DNA of 8,011 nt from Rubritepida sp. (GTDB lineage Bacteria > Pseudomonadota > Alphaproteobacteria > Acetobacterales > Acetobacteraceae): positions 1 through 8,011 of the forward strand of contig JALHNW010000068.1 in the NCBI GenBank assembly GCA_022843345.1, written 5' to 3'. How positions within the stretch are numbered: the stretch's first letter is position 1; each line of letters begins with the position of its first letter. The notes beneath the pieces are model-generated. The model made no database searches, had not been told where the DNA came from, and saw only the letters and a list, made by a program, of their open reading frames with translations. The translations under genes were made by a program, and so were the position numbers. Below, in pieces: positions 1 to 8,011 of this stretch.

Positions 1-270
1 CGCCTCGCCCGCCGCGGCGGTGCCGGCGACCGCGCCGGCCGCCTGGGGGTCGAACAGCATGATCGGCGCGCCGGGCATCACCGTGCTGATGGCGTGCTTG
101 TAGACGAGCTGCGTGTGGCCGTCCCGGCGCAACAGCACGGAGAAGTTGTCGAACCAGGTGATGATGCCCTGCAGCTTCACCCCGTTGACCAGGAACACCG
201 TCACCGGCGTCTTGCTCTTCCGCACGTGGTTCAGGAACACGTCCTGCACGTTCTGGGATTTTTCGGCCAT
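1..270 (-). CDS. hfq: RNA chaperone Hfq (3' end beyond window)
   Basis: Hfq forms a cytoplasmic hexameric Sm-like ring that pairs small RNAs with mRNAs. The first 90 residues are visible and no stop is reached, so the C-terminal tail runs off the left edge. The protein opens [20 protein letters not shown]. Visible Hfq hallmarks are Q9-D10 in the N-terminal helix, basic rim residues R17/K18/K20, the Sm1 stretch [10 protein letters not shown] (residues 26-35), F40-D41, and the Sm2 signature YKHAIST (57-63), whose K58-H59 lines the proximal RNA-binding pore. An Ala/Gly-rich tail follows from about residue 75. The ATG is fixed by a strong AAGGAGG four bases upstream and by the conserved Hfq N-terminus. 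It follows the HAD gene after 72 bp. Hfq downstream of ntrBCYX is a familiar alphaproteobacterial arrangement. Confidence 0.97.
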   Translation of the reverse strand, partial: MAEKSQNVQDVFLNHVRKSKTPVTVFLVNGVKLQGIITWFDNFSVLLRRDGHTQLVYKHAISTVMPGAPIMLFDPQAAGAVAGTAAAGEA

Positions 271-274
271 GCGG

Positions 275-281
275 CCTCCTT
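275..281 (-). promoter_or_regulatory. Strong Shine-Dalgarno sequence of hfq
   Basis: Read on the minus strand this is AAGGAGG, followed by the four-base spacer CCGC and the hfq ATG. It is the strongest ribosome binding site in the window. The upstream genes have only partial matches such as GGAG seven bases before ntrX and GGAG eight bases before ntrC, and they rely on overlapping stop/start codons. This suggests hfq is initiated independently of translation of the HAD gene. Confidence 0.85.
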
Positions 282-293
282 CCTCTTGTCTCT

Positions 294-306
294 CGTTCGC
301 GGAACG
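294..306. repeat. Short inverted repeat upstream of hfq
   Basis: The arms CGTTC and GAACG are perfect reverse complements separated by three bases (GCG), in the gap between the HAD stop codon and the hfq start. No run of T follows on the minus strand, so it does not look like an intrinsic terminator. It could be a small mRNA hairpin in the hfq leader or an operator half-site pair. At five base pairs per arm in GC-rich DNA it could also be chance. Confidence 0.3.
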
Positions 307-342
307 CGCCCGCCTCGACCTGCGGAGGGGAATGTCGGTCCT

Positions 343-1035
343 CTAGGCCACCTTGTCCAGCGCCCTGACATGCGCGGCAAGCGCGCTGGCGTCCGGGAAA
401 TGCAGGTCGGGCGCGCAGGTTGCCACGCCCCCGTCATGCTCTGCATCGCCCAGGAGCACGGCGGTGCAGCCGGCCGCCCGCGCCGCCTGCATGTCCAGCG
501 CCGTGTCGCCCACGTACCAGACGGCCGGACCAGGGGCGGCGCCCATCGCGGCCAACGCCATCAGCAGGGGCGCCGCATCGGGCTTGTCGGCCGCCGCGTC
601 CCCCGCGCCGACCAGCGCGGCGAACCGCCAGCCCAGGTGCGCCGCCTCGGCCCGCAGCAGCGGCCCCTGCTTGTTCGACACCACGCCCAGCGGCAGCGCG
701 GCCAGCGCCGCCAGCATCGCCGGCACGCCGGGCATGGGCCGCAGAACGTCCAGGTGGCAGGAGCGCACGCCGGCGTAGAAGACGTCGCGCGCCTCCTCCC
801 ACCGCGGGCCGAACATCTCCGGAAAGGTTTCGCGCAAGGAACGGCGCACCCGTGCCAGCACCTCCGCGCGGTCCCATTCCGGCATGCCGAAATGGCGGAA
901 GGCGGCGTTCAGCCCGTGCTGGATGGCCGCCCAGCCATCCACGAGCGTGTTGTCCCAGTCGAACAGCAGCGTGCTGGGCGGCCGGCTCACGGCGTCGCTG
1001 CGCTCCTGCCGACCGGACGCCGGCTCAGGCCGCAT
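343..1035 (-). CDS. HAD-superfamily hydrolase, phosphoglycolate phosphatase-like
   Basis: This is a predicted 230-residue cytoplasmic Mg2+-dependent phosphatase. The four HAD motifs are visible: motif I DWDNTLVDG with nucleophile D26 and acid/base D28; motif II VVSN with S120; motif III K151 in ADKPDAAP; motif IV YVGDTALD with D177 and D181. About 80 residues between motifs I and II are predicted helical and form a C1-type cap, as in Gph/PGP-like enzymes. The substrate cannot be read from sequence; 2-phosphoglycolate or another small phosphomonoester is only a family-level guess. The start is uncertain. ATG at 1035 overlaps the end of dat by 11 bp and has GGCGGG upstream. An in-frame ATG lies at 1047, and a GTG at 990, twelve bases after AGGAG, would give 215 residues with motif I near residue 11, which is typical of the family. 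Its stop lies 72 bp before hfq. Confidence 0.88.
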   Translation of the reverse strand: MRPEPASGRQERSDAVSRPPSTLLFDWDNTLVDGWAAIQHGLNAAFRHFGMPEWDRAEVLARVRRSLRETFPEMFGPRWEEARDVFYAGVRSCHLDVLRPMPGVPAMLAALAALPLGVVSNKQGPLLRAEAAHLGWRFAALVGAGDAAADKPDAAPLLMALAAMGAAPGPAVWYVGDTALDMQAARAAGCTAVLLGDAEHDGGVATCAPDLHFPDASALAAHVRALDKVA

Positions 1036-1894
1036 TGCGCCCGCCATGCACGTGCCGCGCGAAGAGGTCGAACAGCCGCCGCGCCACCGGCCCCACCGTG
1101 CCATCCCCCACCGGGGCGCCGTCAATCCGCACGATGGGCTTCACGAAGGAGGTGGCGCTCGTCAGGAACGCTTCGCGCGCCCCCCGCAGCTCCTCCAGCG
1201 AATACTCGCCGAGTTCGAAGGCGATGCCCTCCGCCTCCAGCTCGGCGAGGAGGGCCGCGCGGGTGCACCCGGGCAGGATGGCGTGATCGAGCTGGCGCGT
1301 CCGCAGCCGGCCCCGCGCGTCCACGATCCAGAAGGAGGTCGCGGCCCCCTCGCGCACCATTCCCGTGGCCTCGTCGAACAGGATCGCCTCGATGGCGCCG
1401 GCCTCGCGCGCCGCCTGCCGGGCCAGCACGTTGGGCAGCAGGTTCACCGTCTTGATGTCGCACCGCGCCCAGCGCAGGTCCGGTGCGGTGATGGCCGTGC
1501 CCGTCCACTTCGTCACGTCCACCGGATAAGGCGGGATGCGCCGCACCGTCACCACCAGCGCCGGGGGAACCGGCTTGGCCGGGAAGGCGTGGTCCCGCCG
1601 CGCCACCCCGCGCGTGACCTGCATGTAGAGCAGGCCCTCCGTCACGCGGTTGCGCCGCGCCACCTCCGCCAGCACGGCGCGCAGCGCGGCGCGCGGCATG
1701 GGCATCGGCAGGCGGATCTCCTTCAGCGAGCGCTCCAGCCGGTCCAGGTGCAGCCCCTCGTCCACGAAGCGGCCGCGATGCAGGTGCACCACCTCGTAGA
1801 TGCCGTCGCCGAACTGGTAGCCGCGGTCCTCGATGTTCACGCAGGCGTCGCGTTGCGCGACGTAGCGGCCGTTGACGTAGGCGACCTTGCTCAT
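1025..1894 (-). CDS. dat: D-amino-acid transaminase (class IV PLP aminotransferase)
   Basis: The product is a 289-residue fold-type IV PLP enzyme that should exchange amino groups between D-amino acids and 2-oxoacids, for example D-alanine plus 2-oxoglutarate to pyruvate plus D-glutamate. The sequence follows Bacillus D-amino-acid aminotransferase closely: RGYQFGDGIYEVV (residues 24-36) with Y33 in the active site, TRG plus R100 and H102 (the carboxylate-binding Arg/His pair), catalytic lysine K148 in CDIKTVNLLPNVLA, E182 facing the pyridine nitrogen, and a C-terminal TSATSFVKPI segment in the phosphate-binding region. The presence of R100/H102 favours D-amino-acid transaminase over branched-chain aminotransferase IlvE or aminodeoxychorismate lyase PabC, though substrate range is inferred. 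The ATG is chosen because it matches the family N-terminus (MSKVAYVNGR) and overlaps the ntrX stop as ATGA. Frame extension upstream into ntrX is not coding. Confidence 0.9.
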   Translation of the reverse strand: MSKVAYVNGRYVAQRDACVNIEDRGYQFGDGIYEVVHLHRGRFVDEGLHLDRLERSLKEIRLPMPMPRAALRAVLAEVARRNRVTEGLLYMQVTRGVARRDHAFPAKPVPPALVVTVRRIPPYPVDVTKWTGTAITAPDLRWARCDIKTVNLLPNVLARQAAREAGAIEAILFDEATGMVREGAATSFWIVDARGRLRTRQLDHAILPGCTRAALLAELEAEGIAFELGEYSLEELRGAREAFLTSATSFVKPIVRIDGAPVGDGTVGPVARRLFDLFARHVHGGRNAA

Positions 1895-3288
1895 GCCCCG
1901 TTCCCCCCGGCGCGGTCCTCGGCCTGCACGCCCAGGAACTTCAGCTTGCGGTGCAGCGCGCTGCGCTCCATGCCGACGAAGTTGGCGGTGCGGCTGATGT
2001 TGCCGCCGAAGCGCATCAGCTGCGCCTCCAGGTACTGCTTCTCGAACATCTCCCGCGCCTCGCGCAGCGGCAGCGTCATGATCTCGCTCGACCGGTCGAG
2101 GCGAAGCACCGCCGGCGCCGCCCCCACGATCTCCGGCGGCAGCGCGTCGGCGCGGATGGGCGCGGAGGTTTCGCCCGGCGCCATGATCAGCAGCCAGTCC
2201 ACCAGGTTGCGGAGCTGGCGCACGTTGCCTGGCCAATCATAGGTCTGCAGCGCGGCCAGCGTGTCCTCCGCCAGCTCGCGGCGCGCCAGGCCCGACGCCT
2301 CGGCGCTGCGCAGCATGAAGTGGCGCGCCAGCGCCGGCACGTCCTCGCGCCGCTCGCGCAGCGCGGGCATCCGCAGCGGCACGACGGACAGGCGGTAGAA
2401 CAAATCCTCCCGGAAGCGCCCCGCCGCGATCTCCGCCTGGAGGTCCTTGTTGGTGGTGGCGATCACGCGCACGTCCACCTTCACGCGCGTCGCGCCGCCG
2501 ATGCGCTCGAAGCCCTGCTCCTGGAGCGCGCGGACGATCTTGCCCTGCGTCTCCATGGGCATGTCCCCCACCTCGTCCAGCAGCAGCGTGCCGCCATGGG
2601 CGCGCTCCAGCGTGCCGGCGCGGCGGGGCGCATCGCCGGCCGGCTCCACGCCGAACAGTTCCTCCTCGATGCGCGTGGGGTTCAGGGTGGCGCAGTTCAG
2701 CGCAACGAAGGGGCCGTCGGCGCGGCGGGAGCGGGCGTGCAGCATCCGCGCCGCCACCTCCTTGCCCGTGCCCGCAGGCCCCGCGATCAGCACGCGCGAG
2801 TTGGTGGGCGCGATCTTGTCGATGGCGCCGCGCAGCTGCGCCATGGCGGCCGACCCGCCGACCAGCTCCATCTCCGCGCCCGCGCGCAGCCGCAGGTCGC
2901 TGATCTCGCGCTTCAGCCGCGCCGCCTCCAGCGCGCGCTGGACGATCAGCAGCAGCCGGTCGCTCTTGAACGGCTTCTCGATGAAGTCGTAGGCGCCGTT
3001 CTGGATCGCCTGCACCGCCGTCTCGATGGTGCCGTGGCCCGAGATCATCACGCAGGGCACCACCGGCTCCTCGCGGTGCATGGCATCCAGGATGCCCAGG
3101 CCGTCGAGGCGCGAATTGGCCAGCCAGATGTCCAGGATCACCAGCGAGGGGCGGCGGGCGCGGAAATGCGCCAGCGCCATGTCGCTGTTCTGCGCCTGCC
3201 GCGTCTCGTAGCCCTCGTCGGACAGGATGCCGTCGATGAGCGAGCGGATGTCCGGCTCGTCATCCACGATGAGGATGTCATGCGCCAT
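1891..3288 (-). CDS. ntrX: NtrX, NtrC-family response regulator lacking the GAFTGA loop
   Basis: This 465-residue regulator has three parts. The receiver domain (about 1-120) has acidic pocket D9/D10, phospho-acceptor D53, S83 and K105. The AAA+ domain (about 141-370) has Walker A GPAGTGKE (170-177), Walker B TLLLDEVGDMP (234-244) and arginine-finger region REDLFYRL. The C-terminal Fis-type helix-turn-helix (about 425-455) contains NISRTANFVGMERSALHRKL. The receiver sequence DIWLANSRLDGLGIL is characteristic of NtrX rather than NtrC. After ELFG, where sigma-54 activators carry GAFTGA, it reads VEPAGDAPRRAGTLERAHGG and the loop is absent, as known for several alphaproteobacterial NtrX proteins. 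Direct sigma-54 activation is therefore unlikely. It is the cognate regulator of NtrY, whose gene end it overlaps by 11 bp. A GGAG sits seven bases before the ATG. Roles in related bacteria include nitrogen metabolism, respiration and envelope functions; the targets here are unknown. Confidence 0.95.
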   Translation of the reverse strand: MAHDILIVDDEPDIRSLIDGILSDEGYETRQAQNSDMALAHFRARRPSLVILDIWLANSRLDGLGILDAMHREEPVVPCVMISGHGTIETAVQAIQNGAYDFIEKPFKSDRLLLIVQRALEAARLKREISDLRLRAGAEMELVGGSAAMAQLRGAIDKIAPTNSRVLIAGPAGTGKEVAARMLHARSRRADGPFVALNCATLNPTRIEEELFGVEPAGDAPRRAGTLERAHGGTLLLDEVGDMPMETQGKIVRALQEQGFERIGGATRVKVDVRVIATTNKDLQAEIAAGRFREDLFYRLSVVPLRMPALRERREDVPALARHFMLRSAEASGLARRELAEDTLAALQTYDWPGNVRQLRNLVDWLLIMAPGETSAPIRADALPPEIVGAAPAVLRLDRSSEIMTLPLREAREMFEKQYLEAQLMRFGGNISRTANFVGMERSALHRKLKFLGVQAEDRAGGNGA

Positions 3289-5484
3289 CGTCGCGCTCCA
3301 TCACGGCCAGCTCGGCCATCCGGGCCGGCAGCAGCAGTTCTGCGCGCGCCCCCTGCCCGCCCGCGGCGTCGCGCAGCGCCAGGCGCCCGCCGTGGTCCTC
3401 CATGATCTTCTTCACGATCGCGAGCCCCAACCCCGTGCCCTTCGTCTTGTGCGTCACGTAGGGTTCCGTCAAGCGCTCGCGCTCCTCCCCCTCCGGCAGC
3501 CCCACCCCGTCATCCTCCACTGCCACGCAGATCATGCTCCCGGCCATTTCCAGCGCAACGCGGATGCGGCCGATCGGCTGCGGCGGCGCCTCCTCCATCG
3601 CGGCCCGCGCCGCGATGGAGTCCGCCGCGTTCTGCAGCAGGTTGGTCAGCGCCTGGTTGATCAGCCGGCGGTCGCACAGCGCCTGCACCTCCACCGGCGG
3701 CAGCACCGTCTCGAAGGCGATCTCGGGCCGCGCATTCTGCTGGAGCACGAGCGCCTCGCGCACCACGCGGCCCATCTCCTCCGCGCGCATCACGGGCTGG
3801 GGCATGCGGGCGAAGGCGCTGAACTCGTCAACCATGCGCCCGATGTCGCCCACCTGGCGCACGATGGTGTCCGTGCAGGCCTTGAAGGTGTCCGGGTCGT
3901 CGGTGATTTGCTTGAGGTAGCGCCGCTTCAGCCGCTCGGCCGAGAGCTGGATGGGCGTCAGCGGGTTCTTGATCTCGTGCGCGATGCGGCGCGCCACGTC
4001 GGCCCAGGCCGATTGCCGCTGCGCCACCAGCAGGGCCGAGATGTCGTCGAAGGTGAGCACGTAGCCCGCCCCCTCCATCTCCGGCGAAAGGCGGGCCAGC
4101 AGCGTGCGCCGTTCCGACGGCGGGCCGACCTTGACCTCCTTCGTGCCGCCCGAGCCCGCCAGCAGGGGCGCGAATTCCGGCGCGACCTCGGCCATCGGCC
4201 GGCCGATCGCCTGCTCCAGGTCCATCCCCAGCAGCGCGGAGGCCGAGCGGTTGGGCAGGTTCACCCGCTTCTCCCCATCCAGCCCCACCACCCCGGCCGA
4301 GACGCCGCCCAGCACCGCCTCGGTGAAGAGCTGGCGCTCCTCGATCTGGCGGTAGGCCTCCATCAGCTCGCTGCGCTGGGCGGCCAGCTGGTTTGTCATC
4401 CGGTTGAAGGCGCGCGACAGGCTGCCGACCTCGTCATCGGCGTCCCCCTCCTCCACCCGCACGCTCAGGTCGCCGCCGCGAACCCGCTCGGCCGCGGTGA
4501 TGAGGCGCGAGATGGGGCCGGCCAGCTGGTTCGCCAGCAGCAGGCCAATCAGCACGGCGGCCAGCAGCACCAGCACCGCGCCCACCGCGAAGATCATCAC
4601 GAAGGTGACCTGCAGCCCCTCGCGGTTGCGGTCCAGCGCCTGGTAGGCGGTCACGGCGGCCTCCGTGCGCTGCATGTGCTCCAGCACGCTCGCATCCACC
4701 GGGCGTCCGATCATCAGCAGCATGCCCGAGGTCTGGTTCAGCGCCACCACCGCGCGCACCCGCCCTTCCTCGTCGCCCGTCACCACCGCCACCTCGCCCT
4801 CGCGCGCGGTGTCGATGGCCCAGGAGGGGGGTGGGGCGAGGGTGAACTGCGCCGTCATGCCGGCATGGGCCACGATGCGGCCCAGGATCGGTTCGAACAC
4901 CACCGCCTCGGTCAGCCCGCGGATGCCGGCCTGGGTCGCCACCACGCGGGCGAAGGCCAGCGCCTGGTCGGGCAGCAGCACGGTGGCGCGGTTCAGGTCG
5001 TTCGCCATGGCCAGCGCGTCGGCGCGGATGTTGTTCTGGTGCTCCTCCAGGTAGGCGCGCGAGGCGGAGAGCGACGCCTCCAGCGCCGTGCGCACGCGGT
5101 CGCTGAACCAGGCCTGGATGCCCAGGTTGAAGAACAGCGCGGCGAAGCCCGCCATCAGCATGGCCGGCACCACGGCGACCACGGAGAACAGCAGCACCAG
5201 CCGCGTGTGCAGCCGCGAGCCCGCCGCCCCCCGCCGCCGCTCCACCCACACCCGCACCAGCCGCCCGGCCAGCGAGGCGACCAGCAGCAGGATGACGGCG
5301 AGGTTCACCAGCACGATGCCGACCACCTGCCCCGGCCGCGTCGGCCCCAGCGGGCTGCCGTCGCTGAGCAGCACGAAGGTGGCGATGCCCATGAACAGCG
5401 CGCCGAGCGCCAGGCCCAGCGTCACCCCGCGCCCGAGCAGCATGTCCGCCACGCGCCGCAGGAACGGCACGCGCGGCTTGGGCA

Positions 5485-5485
<1 letters not shown>
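3278..5485 (-). CDS. ntrY: NtrY, membrane-bound nitrogen-regulation sensor histidine kinase
   Basis: This 735-residue kinase should autophosphorylate and pass phosphate to NtrX. Visible architecture: hydrophobic segments at about 21-41, 55-75 and 96-118; an extracytoplasmic sensor region about 120-292; a fourth transmembrane segment about 293-317; a HAMP linker about 318-371, with a conserved-looking DEVGSLSRAFNRM; a PAS domain about 385-485; a HisKA domain with phospho-acceptor H503 in AHEIKNPLTPIQLSAERL; and an ATPase domain with N box NLLQNAADS (615-623), G1 DDGVGLP (658-664) and G2 GTGLGLAI (683-690). Length and domain order are normal for NtrY. The ATG shares its A with the TGA of ntrC (TGATG), and only a weak G-rich site precedes it, which points to coupled translation. 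The signal sensed by the periplasmic region is not evident from sequence. Confidence 0.96.
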
Positions 5486-6923
<1,438 letters not shown>

Positions 6924-6927
<4 letters not shown>

Positions 6928-8011
6928 TCATCATTCTCCAGGTCCGCCATCCCCGCCGGCGCGCCGGGCAGGGACAGGCGGAAGGTCGTGCGGCCCGGCC
7001 GGCTGTCGCATTCGATCAGCCCGCCCTGGTTGCTCACCAGCTTGGCCACGAGCGCGAGGCCGAGCCCCTGCCCGCTCTTCTTGGTCGTCACGAAGGGCTC
7101 GAACAGCGTGGCGCGCAGCGGCTCGGGGATGCCGGGGCCGTTGTCGCGCACCATCACGGTCAGCGGAAGGTGCACCCGCTCGGACGAACCGGGCACCGCG
7201 ATGCGCACGCCGTGGTGGTAGGCGGTCGCCAGCTGGATCTCGCCATCCACCGGATGCACGGCCTCGGCCGCGTTCTTCACCAGGTTGAGCAGGATCTGCA
7301 CCAGCTGGTCCCGGTCCCCCCACACGCTGGGCAGGGAGGGGTCGTACTCCTCCACCACGCGCAGGTGCGCGGCGAAGCCGCTCTGCGCCACGCGCTTCAC
7401 GTGGTCCAGCACCGAGTGGATGTTCACCGCGCGCGGCTCGATCGGCCGGTCGCCGAACATCTCCATCCGGTCCACCAGGTTACGGATGCGGTCCGTCTCC
7501 TCCTGGATCAGCACGCACAGCTCGCGGTCGCCCTCGCTCGCCCCCTGCTCCAGCAATTGCGCGGCGCCGCGGATGCCCGAGAGGGGGTTCTTCACCTCAT
7601 GCGCCAGCATCGCGGCCATGGCGGTGGCGCCCCGCGCCGCGCCCTGGAAGTGCAGCTGCCGGTCCAGCATCGCCGCCGTCGAGCCGTCCTGCAGCGTCAG
7701 CACCACGTGCCCCGGCATCTCCGCCAGCGGCGCGCCGTGCACCGAGACGCCCGAGCGGTGCAGGCGCGGGGATTCGAGCGCCAGGTCGTGGTCCGCCACC
7801 GGGCTGTCGGAGAAGCGCACCTGGTGCAGCAGGGCGAAGATCCGGTTGTCGGGCGGCAGCAGGTCGGCCAGCGCCATGCCGGACAGGTTGGTCTGCGAGA
7901 GCTGGAAGAAGATCTCGGCGGCCGGGTTCACGAAGCGGAAGCGGTTCTCCGCGTCCAGCACCACGGCGGGCAGCGGCAGCGCGGCCAGCGCCGCCGCCCC
8001 ATCGGGCGCGA
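6924..8011 (-). CDS. ntrB: NtrB (GlnL), nitrogen-regulation histidine kinase (5' end beyond window)
   Basis: The frame is open to the right edge, leaving 361 visible residues with the true start outside. NtrB is a soluble kinase/phosphatase controlled by PII (GlnB) that sets the phosphorylation of NtrC. Visible parts in order: a PAS domain beginning in [20 protein letters not shown], the HisKA motif [20 protein letters not shown] with the phospho-acceptor His codon at 7599-7601, the N box [13 protein letters not shown]1 RDNGPGIP, and G2 [12 protein letters not shown] near the C-terminus. No transmembrane segment is visible, which fits NtrB and not NtrY. A GTG at 7964 could be taken as a start, but the in-frame sequence upstream continues as normal PAS-domain sequence, so it is internal. 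The gene stop overlaps the ntrC ATG by 4 bp. Confidence 0.96.

Noticed and set aside
688..712. 25-bp exact match to positions 7971-7995
   Set aside because: Both copies are read in the same frame as an Ala/Leu-rich ALAALPL segment, in the HAD protein and in NtrB respectively. Shared preferred GCG/GCC/CTG codons explain it better than a mobile or regulatory repeat.
94..1455. Plus-strand reading frame of 453 codons antisense to hfq, HAD and dat
   Set aside because: It crosses three genuine minus-strand genes and an intergenic gap, and its product is unlike any protein I recognise.
1895..2236. Upstream extension of the dat frame into ntrX
   Set aside because: The extension encodes Arg/Ala/Gly-rich sequence unrelated to class IV transaminases. 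The family N-terminus begins exactly at the ATG at 1894, which overlaps the ntrX stop.
7962..7964. GTG as start of ntrB
   Set aside because: The frame remains open to the window edge, and the residues just upstream (LAALPLPA) fit the beginning of the NtrB PAS domain, so the true start is outside.

Overview
The window is a GC-rich (roughly 70%) stretch of alphaproteobacterial chromosome in which every supported gene lies on the minus strand. Gene order, codon use and protein sequences (especially Hfq) suggest Rhodospirillales, most likely an Acetobacteraceae member of the Roseomonas type. This assignment comes from recognising the proteins, not from a phylogeny.

In transcription order, from the right edge to the left, the genes are: ntrB (start outside the window), ntrC, ntrY, ntrX, a class IV PLP D-amino-acid transaminase (dat-like), a HAD-family phosphatase, and hfq (end outside the window). 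The first six are packed without gaps. Each stop codon overlaps the next start by 4 bp (ntrB/ntrC), 1 bp (ntrC/ntrY), 11 bp (ntrY/ntrX), 4 bp (ntrX/dat) and, with the chosen start, 11 bp (dat/HAD). The only true intergenic space is 72 bp upstream of hfq. It holds a strong Shine-Dalgarno sequence and a short inverted repeat.

Functionally this is the nitrogen-regulation locus. NtrB/NtrC is the soluble kinase and sigma-54 activator pair that responds to nitrogen status through PII. NtrY/NtrX is a membrane kinase with an NtrC-like regulator. Hfq is the global RNA chaperone. Dat and the HAD phosphatase are metabolic enzymes between ntrX and hfq. A dat-like gene in this position is familiar from related alphaproteobacteria; the HAD gene looks like a more lineage-specific passenger.

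I see no mobile element, CRISPR array, tRNA, rRNA or novel defence-type system. The most notable points are the missing GAFTGA loop in NtrX (present in NtrC), the unbroken stop/start chain, and the dat-HAD pair between ntrX and hfq. The long plus-strand reading frames, up to 935 codons, are antisense shadows caused by high GC.
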